From Nitrospira sp. (GTDB lineage Bacteria; Nitrospirota; Nitrospiria; Nitrospirales; Nitrospiraceae), in assembly GCA_005116895.1 (NCBI GenBank), contig SWDO01000017.1, forward strand, positions 45,605 through 109,604: a stretch of DNA of 64,000 bases, given 5' to 3'. Shown piece after piece: positions 31,569-41,238 of this stretch; the stretch's first letter is position 1; each line of letters starts with the position of its first letter. The position numbers and the translations under genes were made by a program. The notes below the pieces were generated by a model, which was not told the DNA's origin, searched no databases, and worked only from the letters and a program-made list of their open reading frames with translations.

Positions 31569-32852
31569 ATGAAAACATCCCGCTCTACCAAGCTCTTTAC
31601 TGAAGCCCAGCAACTCATTCCCGGTGGCGTCAATAGCCCCGTTCGAGCCTTCCGCTCGGTCGGCGGGCAACCGCGCTTCATCGCACGCGCCAAGGGATCA
31701 CGGCTCTACGATGTAGACCACAACGCCTACATCGACTATGTGCTTTCGTGGGGACCGATGATTTTAGGGCATGCCCATTCATCGGTAATCACCGCGATCA
31801 AGAGCGCAGCCGGGCGAGGCACCAGCTACGGAGCCCCGACCGAGTCGGAAGTGTCGCTGGCCAGAGAAATCCGCAGCGCCTTCCCCTCCATGGAAAAGAT
31901 CCGGCTCGTCAGCTCAGGGACCGAAGCTGTCATGAGCGCGATCCGTGTCGCACGAGGATTCACCAAGCGGACCAAGGTCATGAAATTCGAGGGGTGCTAC
32001 CACGGTCACGGGGACTATCTGTTGGCCAAAGCTGGGTCAGGGCTGGCGACATTGGGGATTCCGGATTCACCTGGTGTGCCGGATGACTTTGCCAAACACA
32101 CGCTCACCGCTCCCTATAATGATATCCGTACCGTCCAGCAACTGATCACAGCCAACCGGGATCAGCTAGCCTGTATTATCGTCGAGCCGATTGCCGGAAA
32201 TATGGGAGTCGTTCCTCCTGCTCCGGACTTCCTCGCGGCGCTGCGGCAGCTGACCGCTGACCACAACATCTTGCTGATTTTTGACGAAGTCATCTCCGGA
32301 TTCCGAGTACGTTATGGAGGCGCGCAGGCCCTCTATGGCATCACGCCCGATCTGACGGTGCTGGGCAAGATTATCGGAGGAGGCTTGCCCGTCGGTGCCT
32401 ATGGCGGACGGAGAGAGATCATGGATCTCATTGCGCCCGTCGGGCCGGTCTATCAAGCCGGAACTCTCTCTGGGAATCCACTGGCAGTCTCCGCTGGACT
32501 GGCAACCCTCAAGCAGTTGCGAGTGAAGGGGGTTTACAAGAAACTAGAGGAGCGATCAGCAGCCCTCGCCAAAGGTATCGGCGAAGCGGCGAAAAAGGCC
32601 GGAATTCCCGTGACGCAAACCCGAATCGGGTCGATGTTGACGACCTTCTTTACCCCAGGTCCTGTGGTGGATTGGAATACGGCAAAACAGTCAGACACGA
32701 CGCGCTACGGCCAGTTTTTTCACCACATGCTGGAGCAGGGTGTCTATCTCGCGCCTTCTCAGTTCGAGGCTGCCTTTCTCTCCACCGCCCACAGCACACA
32801 GGACATCGAGAAGACCCTCCGCGCTGCACACAACGCCTTCAAGAAACTCTAA
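31569..32852 (+). CDS. hemL: glutamate-1-semialdehyde 2,1-aminomutase
   Basis: [31 protein letters not shown] lysine region [17 protein letters not shown]. Confidence 0.95.
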   Translation: MKTSRSTKLFTEAQQLIPGGVNSPVRAFRSVGGQPRFIARAKGSRLYDVDHNAYIDYVLSWGPMILGHAHSSVITAIKSAAGRGTSYGAPTESEVSLAREIRSAFPSMEKIRLVSSGTEAVMSAIRVARGFTKRTKVMKFEGCYHGHGDYLLAKAGSGLATLGIPDSPGVPDDFAKHTLTAPYNDIRTVQQLITANRDQLACIIVEPIAGNMGVVPPAPDFLAALRQLTADHNILLIFDEVISGFRVRYGGAQALYGITPDLTVLGKIIGGGLPVGAYGGRREIMDLIAPVGPVYQAGTLSGNPLAVSAGLATLKQLRVKGVYKKLEERSAALAKGIGEAAKKAGIPVTQTRIGSMLTTFFTPGPVVDWNTAKQSDTTRYGQFFHHMLEQGVYLAPSQFEAAFLSTAHSTQDIEKTLRAAHNAFKKL

Positions 32853-32890
32853 CTGAACGCCTGCCTAAGACGTCCGGTCAGATTGGTCAT

Positions 32891-32931
32891 CCGTATCTTC
32901 CAGGATACACTCGTTATCTATTTAGATACAG
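32891..32931. promoter_or_regulatory. degenerate copy of the 42-nt palindrome
   Basis: CCGTATCTTCCAGGATACACTCGTTATCTATTTAGATACAG; right half identical (ATTTAGATACAG) to copies 1 and 2. Confidence 0.4.
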
Positions 32932-32982
32932 AGCACTGACACCTGAGAGCTCTTTCCCTTTTGAGGCCTATCTGAGTCCCCT

Positions 32983-33249
32983 CTACTCATCATCATCCTC
33001 GTCTTCGGCCTCTAACGCCTCCTGCCGCTTCTGTTCCTCCATCGCGTTATGGAGCAGCATACGAATAAACATCGAATAGAGCGACCCTTTTTCCAATGTG
33101 CCGCCAGGCGGGATGGCAATTTTCCCTTCCTTAATCATGCGATCCATCCAAGCCTTTTGATCCGGGGCGATCAATATAGGAATTTCAACCAGCCCCACCC
33201 GTCCCATCATATCCATGACATTCAACCTCCGTGAATCGTGAAGCGTCAT
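32983..33249 (-). CDS. small hypothetical protein with acidic tail
   Basis: 88 aa ORF ending AEDEDDDE. Confidence 0.55.
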   Translation of the reverse strand: MTLHDSRRLNVMDMMGRVGLVEIPILIAPDQKAWMDRMIKEGKIAIPPGGTLEKGSLYSMFIRMLLHNAMEEQKRQEALEAEDEDDDE

Positions 33250-33346
33250 TCGTATCTTGTAAAAATGCGAACCTATTGCAGCATGCGGTTTTGAACATTG
33301 TCAATCGATCAGAGCCTGGCGCAACACCTGCATATGCACACATTCC

Positions 33347-33940
33347 ATGAAACTGCATGTGCCCATTGCGACTTGGTTGTTCATCGGCTGGTGGGTTCTC
33401 CTACCCTTCGAACCCAATGCCCATGCTGATCGGTTACCGAACTCCGATCTTGGTTCGACTCTACAACCGCAATGTGACCTCTGCTGGTATCCATCACCGA
33501 ATCAGGAACAAGACTCAGATCGCCTTCCCACCTACAAGCAGCGTCGGCCTCGGCGTCCACCGGACAGCAGACCACAGCGCTACCCCAAAGGGCGGTACAA
33601 ACTCGGCTCTACGCACAAGCAGTCTCAGCTTTCTACGCTTCGCGCTCGGTCGCAGCATGAGATGAAGGTGTTGAGCACCTTGCAAGTGCACGTAGTCGAC
33701 GGTGATACGATTCGAGTCGGAGGCGAGCGGATCAGACTTCGCGGCATCGACACGCCAGAAATGAGCGAGCTGCAAGGACCGGCAGCCAAGCAACGGTTGA
33801 CAGAGTTACTGCGCAGTGGCTCGATTCGCATCGAGCCACACGGCCGAGATGTCTACAATCGTCTTCTGGCCGACGTGTTCGTGAACGGGCAGAATGTGGC
33901 GGAGATTCTTCGGAATGAAGGCTTTTCAAAAGCAGGATAG
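33347..33940 (+). CDS. exported thermonuclease family (SNase-like) protein
   Basis: VVDGDTIRVGGERIRLRGIDTPE...RIEPHGRDVYNRLLADVFVNGQNVAEIL. Confidence 0.9.
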   Translation: MKLHVPIATWLFIGWWVLLPFEPNAHADRLPNSDLGSTLQPQCDLCWYPSPNQEQDSDRLPTYKQRRPRRPPDSRPQRYPKGRYKLGSTHKQSQLSTLRARSQHEMKVLSTLQVHVVDGDTIRVGGERIRLRGIDTPEMSELQGPAAKQRLTELLRSGSIRIEPHGRDVYNRLLADVFVNGQNVAEILRNEGFSKAG

Positions 33941-34011
33941 ACTGGAAGCAGCGTTGTTCATTGGCTGCTCACCCACGGTAAGTGGGGAACCTTTCATCTC
34001 AGAGCGTTTAG

Positions 34012-34374
34012 ATGAAATTCATCATGCGCGACAAGAATATTTCATGTGTTGAAGTGACCAATATCTCCAAGCATGGACTTTGGCTCTGTACCAGAGACAA
34101 CGAGCTCTTTATTTTATTCAAAGAGTTTCCTCAGTTTCTAGATGCCTCTGTATCAAAGATCCTGAACGTCGAACAACCGAACCCCAACTTCCTGCATTGG
34201 CCAGACCTCGACATTAATCTCGCTGTCGAATCCGTCAGATACTTTCCACTCTTGTCACAAATATCGCGCCCAACAACACGCTCTAGTCGACAAGCGAAGA
34301 CGGAGCCTATCACCCAACTGAAAAGCGATCTGCCTTCAGGTCCCCTCAGAACGTCACCAAAGAACAACGCATAA
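34012..34374 (+). CDS. DUF2442 domain-containing protein
   Basis: [45 protein letters not shown]. Confidence 0.85.
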   Translation: MKFIMRDKNISCVEVTNISKHGLWLCTRDNELFILFKEFPQFLDASVSKILNVEQPNPNFLHWPDLDINLAVESVRYFPLLSQISRPTTRSSRQAKTEPITQLKSDLPSGPLRTSPKNNA

Positions 34375-34424
34375 GCTCTCCAAGGATTTCGCACTTTCCT
34401 AATGCCATCTCTCATACAAAACCA

Positions 34425-34664
34425 ATGAAGGAGGCACCGCTCAAAGTACGGATTAACAAACCGGTGTGCTACCGCACGTCCCATCATACATTTGCGACCC
34501 ATCTGTTGAAAAACGGCTACGATATCCGCACGGTTCAGGAACTGTTGGGTCACACCGACGTGAGGACGACCATTATGGATACACAGGTCCTGAATCGAAG
34601 CGGCAAAGGGGAACGGGGTCCCGCAGATGCGCTGGGATCAGAGTTGAGCCCTTCGCAGCAATAA
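34425..34664 (+). pseudogene. integron integrase (IntI-type tyrosine recombinase) C-terminal remnant
   Basis: [51 protein letters not shown] matches the IntI C-terminus; the tyrosine expected in the 'TTMIYTHVLNR' motif reads Asp (GAT) and the box II LRH Arg is lost. Confidence 0.85.
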
Positions 34665-34831
34665 CGGGACTATGCCGATCTGTATCTCACGCCGATCAGG
34701 CGCAGAGGGAATGTTGACAAGTGATTGAGCGTACGCAAGAATCACAATCCTGTGTGCAGACTGCAGGTGCGTACTGTGCCGGTCAGTATACTCAATAGGT
34801 AGGTCAGCAACAAACGGGGGGAGAGATTACA

Positions 34832-35050
34832 ATGAAGGCGGAATTCACGGCGATCATAGAAGCCGCACCCACTGGCGGCTTTTGGGCGATCTGTCCGGAG
34901 GTGCCTGGCGCCAACGGACAGGGCGAGACGATAGAGGAAACCAAAACCAGCCTGCGTGAGGCCATTGTGTTGATCCTGGATGATCGCAGGACTGATATTC
35001 TCCGAGGGCTACCCGATGACGCCATCCAAGACACGGTGTTGATCGGATGA
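34832..35050 (+). CDS. hicB: HicB family antitoxin
   Basis: FTAIIEAAPTGGFWAICPEVPGANGQGETIEETKTSLREAI. Confidence 0.88.
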   Translation: MKAEFTAIIEAAPTGGFWAICPEVPGANGQGETIEETKTSLREAIVLILDDRRTDILRGLPDDAIQDTVLIG

Positions 35051-35226
35051 AACGACGAGAATTGGAGCGACGGTTGAGAGTCGCAGGGTGCTATCTCAAA
35101 CGGGAGGGAGCATCCCATTCGCTTTGGATTAATCCGAAGAATGGAGCGCTGGAAGCCGTCCCCAGGCACACCGATGTCAAGGAACCATTGGCAAAGAAGA
35201 TTTTGAAGAATCTCAATGCAGAATGA
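35047..35226 (+). CDS. hicA: HicA family toxin (59 aa, not in the supplied ORF track)
   Basis: Manual translation MKRRELERRLRVAGCYLKREGASHSLWINPKNGALEAVPRHTDVKEPLAKKILKNLNAE*; ATGA overlap with hicB. Confidence 0.85.
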   Translation: MKRRELERRLRVAGCYLKREGASHSLWINPKNGALEAVPRHTDVKEPLAKKILKNLNAE

Positions 35227-35269
35227 AGCCCCGCGCCCTTACAGGTTTTCCTGAACATTCAAGTAGCAC

Positions 35270-35692
35270 TTGCCTCCTCTCATGCTCGCCCTGGCACCGG
35301 ACATAGTGTCTGATCTGAATTGTGAACTGGAGTCTGGTCTTGCAATCCAACACCTCGCGGCGCCGGTCATGAGTCGGTGGGAGGATCGGAGAGATCGTAC
35401 GAAGAAAGCACGCACGCGAGTCACACCAGGCAGTGGAAACGTGTTTCTTGATTTTGGATTTCCTCCACACGAGGCAACCGTCATGCTGCTGCGCTGCGAG
35501 CTTGCGGAGGCACTAAGCAAGTGGATGACCCGCGAAGGATTGCCCCAGGCACAGGCGGCCAAGCACCTTGGCGTGGTTCAGTCTCGCATCTCTGAGATCG
35601 CGTTCAACAAGCTGGACGAGCTGTCCCTCGACTACCTGGTAGGCCTCTCCGCCAAAGCCGGCTTGACCGTTGCAGTCAAGTTTGCTGCGTAG
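35270..35692 (+). CDS. XRE/HTH antitoxin-like protein
   Basis: LAEALSKWMTREGLPQAQAAKHLGVVQSRISEI HTH; start may lie further downstream. Confidence 0.7.
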   Translation: MPPLMLALAPDIVSDLNCELESGLAIQHLAAPVMSRWEDRRDRTKKARTRVTPGSGNVFLDFGFPPHEATVMLLRCELAEALSKWMTREGLPQAQAAKHLGVVQSRISEIAFNKLDELSLDYLVGLSAKAGLTVAVKFAA

Positions 35693-35941
35693 CTGAATAC
35701 TGCGCTTCAAATCCCGACGGCGCAGCAGCTTGATCCATATCGTGCCGCGAGACCGCAGTCATAGAGACTGAGGCTCTAGCAGCATTCATATTCTACTCAG
35801 GTGACAGCTGGCCTCTCATCCGAATCAGTTTCGTATTGGCAACGGGCCTCCGTCAACATGGTATTCACGCTCCTTCCCGCTTGTCGAGCTTGACCTACTC
35901 AATTGACCCAACCGATTCGGCAACTCTACCCAGCGCATCGA

Positions 35942-35983
35942 CTGCATCTAATCTGATCCACAGTGGAATCCATTTAGATACAG
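35942..35983. promoter_or_regulatory. 42-nt palindrome copy 1 (candidate enhancer-binding-protein UAS)
   Basis: CTGCATCTAATCTGATCCACAGTGGAATCCATTTAGATACAG. Confidence 0.7.
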
Positions 35984-36055
35984 GCAAAGGCTGTCTAACT
36001 TCGAAACACATCACCGCGAACATGGAAATACCAGACTTTTTACTTGAGATGCATG

Positions 36056-36071
36056 TGGCACCTCCCTTGCT
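36056..36071 (+). promoter_or_regulatory. sigma-54 (-24/-12) promoter P1
   Basis: TGGCAC-N5-TTGCT, GG-N10-GC spacing; 74 nt downstream of palindrome copy 1. Confidence 0.75.
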
Positions 36072-36165
36072 TTATCTGGAGACAAGCAAGTTGTGAACGA
36101 AGGCTGGGAATGTGCGAGGTGTCTGCATCGTGCAGGTTAACTTTACCAACCATAAGGAGGACGTG

Positions 36166-36402
36166 ATGGATGGACCAATTGTGAACCCAGATCTGCTTGT
36201 TCCGGAAGCCTTAAAGTGGCGGGTCCCTATCAACTGGGATCCGGTGCCATGGTGGTTTTTTGAACGAATGAAGCTACCTAATGAAGCTCTAACTCAACTT
36301 GCGTTGATTCAACTTGAGAATCAGCGAACGATCATGGAGCAAAACATGAAAGCGCTTGAGCAGTCAATGGAAATGGTCAAGAAGTTTGGCGGCAAGCAAT
36401 AG
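36166..36402 (+). CDS. small (78 aa) conserved-looking peptide, possible radical SAM substrate
   Basis: strong RBS AAGGAGG; MDGPIVNPDLLVPEALKWRVPINWDPVPWWFFERMKLPNEALTQLALIQLENQRTIMEQNMKALEQSMEMVKKFGGKQ. Confidence 0.65.
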   Translation: MDGPIVNPDLLVPEALKWRVPINWDPVPWWFFERMKLPNEALTQLALIQLENQRTIMEQNMKALEQSMEMVKKFGGKQ

Positions 36403-36535
36403 CGGAAGACTTCCCGACTGGAGGGAGTGGACGTTGCTCCTGGCCTTCAGCCACTCCCTGCCAGGGAACATGGGGAGACCTATGCCGCGGTCTAATCTCA
36501 AGGCGCTTCTGAAAAGGTGTTGTAGGAGGGGGATC

Positions 36536-38191
36536 ATGAAGGAACTCAACGTACTCAATGAAACCGTAGTTGCAACCGATCTGGAGCCCCTTGCGACGCA
36601 AGACATGAGCAAGCCGGTCGTGCTTATCGGTTTTCAACGTCAAGGCAACTTGGGGATCGGATATCTGGCTGCGACGCTGATACGACGGGGCCACTCGGTA
36701 AGAATTCTCGATTTCGAAGAGTCGCCAGAAACAATTTTGAAGGTCATTCAAGAGGATTCACCCATTATTGTTGGGTTCTCGCTGATTTTCCAATTCTACC
36801 TACCACGGTTTCGTGCTTTGATGCAGTATCTCCGCGATAATGGCATCTCCTCCCACTTTACAATCGGGGGGCACTTTCCAAGTTTAAGTCATGAGCGTAC
36901 GCTCGAGTTAATTCCTGAAGTAGACAGCGTTGTCAGATTCGAAGGTGAATTAACACTGCTGGAGCTGGTGGAAGCGCTGATTCATGAACGAGAGTGGCGC
37001 ACGATCCATGGCATCGCATATCGCCAGGGGAGGAGTGTCGTTGGGAATCCCCTCCGACGCCTCGTGGAAGATCTGGATACCCTGCCCTTTCCGCTCAGAC
37101 AATTCGAGCCCACCACGGTCATGGGACAACGCACAATGCCGATACTCGCTTCGCGCGGATGTTCTCGCACATGCTCTTTTTGCTCTATTCACATGTTTTA
37201 CCGTGCAGCCCCGGGGCGAGTAGTCCGCATTCGAAAGGTGACCGAGGTGGTGCGAGAAATGAAAGAGTTGCATGACGAATATGGCATCACAATCTTCCTA
37301 TTCCAGGACGATGACTTCCCACTGTATGGTCCGTCATGGCGCCGGTGGGCACTCAGTCTGGTCGAGGAGCTCCAGCGTCAGCAGCTTATTGGGAAGATCA
37401 TCTGGAAAATTAGCTGCCGTGCCGATGTGGTGGAGCCGGATTTATTCGCAACGCTCCGTGACGCCGGGCTGTATCTTGTGTATATGGGCCTCGAGTCTGG
37501 GACGGAAGACGGACTGGATGTCCTGAACAAGGAAATCACTGTGGAGCAAAATCTTCGGGCCATTGAGATACTGAAGACTCTGGGACTCATGTGGGAGTTC
37601 GGTTTCATGCTATTCGACCCATCTAGCACATTCGAATCTATCGCGGAGAATGTGCGCTTCTTACGGCAAATAGCGGAGGATGGGGATGTGGCCGCCGTCT
37701 TCTGCAAAATGCTGCCTTACGATGGCACACCCATTAAAGAGACGCTCATGGCGCAGGGGCGATTTAACGGGGATGTCTGTAACCCAGATTATGACTTCAT
37801 CGATCAACGCATTGCAGTTTGCTATGAGACCATTGGAAAAACCGTAGGTGAGTGGGTTCGAGGAGCCGATTGCATGGCCTCGCTAATTAATCACGCCTGG
37901 CACGAGGTGTTTGTAATGGAACGGCTATTTCAGTCACACGACGCCATCGACTCTTACAAAGCGTCTTTGACCACACTCACCAAATTCAGCAACAACATTC
38001 TATTTACCGCGGTGGAAGAAATCTGCACATCCATCCAGAGGAACGCAGGAACATATTCTGCGTATGAGGAGTTGGGGCCTATTCGCGAGCAGATAGTGTC
38101 AAACCTGATTCAACGACGCAATCAGTTTGTCGCCGACAACCAGTCCTGGCTGTTGAAAGGAGTGTCGAAGCATATCCTGGTTGGGGCATAG
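36536..38191 (+). CDS. B12-binding domain radical SAM protein
   Basis: N-terminal cobalamin-binding-like Rossmann domain, GCSRTCSFCS CxxxCxxC motif, GLESGTEDGLDVLNK; start at MKELNVLNET. Confidence 0.9.
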   Translation: MKELNVLNETVVATDLEPLATQDMSKPVVLIGFQRQGNLGIGYLAATLIRRGHSVRILDFEESPETILKVIQEDSPIIVGFSLIFQFYLPRFRALMQYLRDNGISSHFTIGGHFPSLSHERTLELIPEVDSVVRFEGELTLLELVEALIHEREWRTIHGIAYRQGRSVVGNPLRRLVEDLDTLPFPLRQFEPTTVMGQRTMPILASRGCSRTCSFCSIHMFYRAAPGRVVRIRKVTEVVREMKELHDEYGITIFLFQDDDFPLYGPSWRRWALSLVEELQRQQLIGKIIWKISCRADVVEPDLFATLRDAGLYLVYMGLESGTEDGLDVLNKEITVEQNLRAIEILKTLGLMWEFGFMLFDPSSTFESIAENVRFLRQIAEDGDVAAVFCKMLPYDGTPIKETLMAQGRFNGDVCNPDYDFIDQRIAVCYETIGKTVGEWVRGADCMASLINHAWHEVFVMERLFQSHDAIDSYKASLTTLTKFSNNILFTAVEEICTSIQRNAGTYSAYEELGPIREQIVSNLIQRRNQFVADNQSWLLKGVSKHILVGA

Positions 38192-38241
38192 TACCAGGTG
38201 TCATAGACGCTGCGTGTACCCGCGCCAACACATGAGTGCGC

Positions 38242-38285
38242 ATTCCGCTGAATCCGGCCGCCGATTCCGAGCGAATCCGGCCACC
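38242..38285. repeat. 22-bp tandem repeat at an IS21-type end
   Basis: ATTCCGCTGAATCCGGCCGCCG / ATTCCGAGCGAATCCGGCCACC next to the istB fragment. Confidence 0.5.
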
Positions 38286-38310
38286 CCTCGGAGCCTCGCG
38301 ACGCAGGGCC

Positions 38311-38685
38311 TCAGTTCTCTGTCTGAAGTGGCCGACTTCCGTCCGATTTGGCTAACCGTTTGCGCATCGATTCTCCTTTCAGCGTGATCTTATAGGCATT
38401 GTGTACGAGCCGGTCAAGAATGGCATCGGCGAGCGTTGGCTCCCCGATCGCCGCATGCCAGTGATCGATCGGGAGTTGACTGGCCACCAAGGTGGCCCGA
38501 CGCCCGTGGCGATCATCGAGGAGTTCCAAGAGATCGCGGCGGTGCTCGTCGGTCAAGGACGCGAGCCCCCAGTCATCTAGGACCACGAGGTCCGTCTTGG
38601 CGAGATTCCGGAGCAGACGCCCATAGCGGCCATCGCCTTTGGCGACCGCGAGCTCCCGGAAGAACCGCGGCAGTCGCAGATACAA
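38311..38685 (-). pseudogene. IS21 family helper ATPase IstB, N-terminally truncated
   Basis: LAKTDLVVLDDWGLASLTDEHRRDLLELLDDRHGRRATLVASQLPIDHWHAAIGEPTLADAILDRLVHNAYKITLKGESMRK; Walker A region and istA absent. Confidence 0.9.
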
Positions 38686-38796
38686 GGCGGAGAAGCCCAG
38701 CCGAGTTAGGATTTATTCTCGATCGAGGGCACAGAAAAGAATCGTCGTCATATCAGAATATGGTAAGACACCTGCACACCACCAAGGAGAGACGCT

Positions 38797-39231
38797 ATGA
38801 GTAAGGGGAAAGTTTACCAAGGCAGCTGTTTTTGCGGCGCGGTGCGATTCACGGTCAGCGGTGAGCCGGCCGCCATGGGCTATTGCCATTGCGAGTCCTG
38901 CCGAATCTGGTCGGCTGCGCCGGTCAACGCCTTCACGTTGTGGAAACCCAACGCGGTGCAGATCATACAGGGAGCCGAGAACATCCGCACATACAGCAAG
39001 ACGCCGCTGAGTTTTCGCAAATGGTGTAAGACCTGTGGAGGCCATGTCTTTACTGAGCATCCTACGTGGGGGGTCACCGACGTGTATGCGGCAGTCATTC
39101 CGGACTTCCCCTACCAGGCCGCCATCCATGTGAACTATGAGGAGACGAAGCTGCGCATACAGGACGGGCTGCCGAAAATGAGGGACCTGCCACAAGAAAT
39201 GGGAGGCTCAGGCGTCAGCGTCCCCGAATGA
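38797..39231 (+). CDS. GFA family protein (Mss4/CENP-V-like zinc fold)
   Basis: GSCFCGAVRFTVSGEPAAMGYCHCESCR...KWCKTCGGHVF. Confidence 0.92.
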   Translation: MSKGKVYQGSCFCGAVRFTVSGEPAAMGYCHCESCRIWSAAPVNAFTLWKPNAVQIIQGAENIRTYSKTPLSFRKWCKTCGGHVFTEHPTWGVTDVYAAVIPDFPYQAAIHVNYEETKLRIQDGLPKMRDLPQEMGGSGVSVPE

Positions 39232-39552
39232 AGCTGCCAGGATTTCAAACGATTGGAATCGAAAAAAGTCTGCGGATATAAAAATGTACTGGGAGCCTTC
39301 TTTGAAGTCTGGAGCACTTCCGTGAGCTAGGGCGCAAGAAACACGAGGACAATCTGATTCAAGCCAACCCCAGCTAAGGCTGACATTCCGAGAGGACACG
39401 ACTGCCGAAGTGATTCAGGAGGCTTTCCTCATAGGAAGCCGCTGGCTCCATCGTGGCTTCAAGAACTACCCTGTCTCTATAGAACCGAGCCGACCACTCC
39501 CGTCTGTTCAATCACTCACGCCATTCCTTCAGCTTGATCTTCGCAACTTCTA

Positions 39553-39594
39553 CTGTATCTAATCCGATCCACCGTGGAATCCATTTAGATACAG
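39553..39594. promoter_or_regulatory. 42-nt palindrome copy 2
   Basis: CTGTATCTAATCCGATCCACCGTGGAATCCATTTAGATACAG. Confidence 0.75.
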
Positions 39595-39666
39595 ACACAA
39601 GCCGTCTAATTTCGAAACACCTCGCCGAGGCCGTTGCAATACTAGGCTTTTTGCTTAAGCTGCACA

Positions 39667-39683
39667 TGGCGCAAGAAATGCTT
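39667..39683 (+). promoter_or_regulatory. sigma-54-type promoter P2
   Basis: TGGCGCAAGAAATGCTT, GG-N10-GC; 74 nt downstream of palindrome copy 2. Confidence 0.65.
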
Positions 39684-39866
39684 TAGCCATCCAATACAAA
39701 GTAGGTTCTCACGATGGCATCTGGCATGGATACCGACTTACGTGGCGGATATCCACCTGAACATTCTCAGAGGTTTCAGACTATACACGCTCATCTGTCC
39801 AGTATGGACAACGAAACGAGATCATTTCTACATCAACCCTGCCCGACACAACGACGGAGGTAACGG

Positions 39867-40889
39867 ATGCCATTAAAAAAGTACGGAGTACTCAAAGGCA
39901 AAGCCATTGGGGGCAAGCGAGAAACCGAGGCGAGTTCTCCCCATTTCCAGATTCATATGACAGCGGGTGACGTCCAGTACCGGATTGCGGTGAATGTGAA
40001 ATCCCAACTCAGCCCGTCAGAGCTGCTGTTTTTGGTCAACGACGATTTTCAGCACTCGATCACGGCCTCGCTGCCGGGGTTGCCTGTTGGATTCACACCG
40101 TTGCGGAGTCAGCCAGGAGGGCAGGCACTCGATTTTATTCGCGGCAATCTGTTCAATCGCCTCGACATGCGCCTCCTGCCTCCGAATCTACCTGGCCCCA
40201 ACAACGACTTGAGTGACCAGATTGAACACTATGTGGCTCGTGCGATTGCTGAACCGGATGCGTTGATCTATGCGTTTGGGGAGCGCTGGGGACCTGAGGA
40301 AGGTGTGCCCGACAAAATATTTGGCTTCACCCCAGGCAACGGTATTCACGACATTCACATGAATCAGGGGAATACTCCACGTTTTAAGAGTGACGACGGC
40401 GTTTGGCAGGATGGAGGCTTGCTGTTTGCCTTTCCAAGTTCCCGTCAATGGGTCGGGGTCTTCCTGGCGTTTCAATCCCAAGCCTGGCACACGGATGATC
40501 GCACCGGGCACGCCAGCCCCGATGTGCCGAACCCTGGCCCGGGACCGGAACCGAGTCCAACCGAGCCCGATCATCTCGTCCAGATCGTCGGCGCACTAGT
40601 GAATCCAATCGGTCCAGCGCCGGAACAGGAAACGGTCACGTTACTCAATGCGTCGCCGGAATCGATTGATCTGACGGGATGGAAGATTGCCGATCGGCTC
40701 AAGAAGACCCACACCCTTTCCGGTGTGATCAATGCTGGCGCCACGCTCGTAGTGATATTGCCCCAGGACGTTCAATTGGGAAACAAGGGTGGGATCATTA
40801 CCTTGCTGAACGATAAAGGTTTGAAGGTCGACGGCGTCTCGTATACCGCCCAGCAGGCGAAAAAGGAAGGATGGACGATTGTGTTCTAG
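39867..40889 (+). CDS. DUF2278 family protein with C-terminal lamin-tail domain
   Basis: YGVLKGKAIGGKRE..SPHFQIHM (DUF2278); NPIGPAPEQETVTLLNASPESIDLTGWKIAD (LTD). Confidence 0.82.
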   Translation: MPLKKYGVLKGKAIGGKRETEASSPHFQIHMTAGDVQYRIAVNVKSQLSPSELLFLVNDDFQHSITASLPGLPVGFTPLRSQPGGQALDFIRGNLFNRLDMRLLPPNLPGPNNDLSDQIEHYVARAIAEPDALIYAFGERWGPEEGVPDKIFGFTPGNGIHDIHMNQGNTPRFKSDDGVWQDGGLLFAFPSSRQWVGVFLAFQSQAWHTDDRTGHASPDVPNPGPGPEPSPTEPDHLVQIVGALVNPIGPAPEQETVTLLNASPESIDLTGWKIADRLKKTHTLSGVINAGATLVVILPQDVQLGNKGGIITLLNDKGLKVDGVSYTAQQAKKEGWTIVF

Positions 40890-41106
40890 TCGAGCATCAC
40901 GGAGAACTGCGTTCGTGGTGAGGCCGTCGAACCACGAACGCAACACCACACAACCTCGCACCCTTCAACAAGCAGCAAGCTCAGACAAGCGGATTAGCAT
41001 AGTGATTTCAGGGGCACAACATCCGCGATGTGTTGACAAGCTGCTAGCTGATCAGGCCTCGCCCCGTTGACCAGCATGAATCATCAACCATTTTCTCCAA
41101 CATCGG

Positions 41107-41148
41107 CTGTATCCAATCCGATCCACCACAGAATCTCTTTAGATACAA
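41107..41148. promoter_or_regulatory. 42-nt palindrome copy 3
   Basis: CTGTATCCAATCCGATCCACCACAGAATCTCTTTAGATACAA. Confidence 0.65.
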
Positions 41149-41221
41149 ACACAGACTATCCAACTCCGAAACACATCGCCGAGGTCGTCGAAATACCAGG
41201 CCTTCCCCCTTGAGCTGCATG

Positions 41222-41238
41222 TGGCGCAAGAAATGCTT
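41222..41238 (+). promoter_or_regulatory. sigma-54-type promoter P3
   Basis: TGGCGCAAGAAATGCTT, same 17-mer as P2; 75 nt downstream of palindrome copy 3. Confidence 0.65.
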
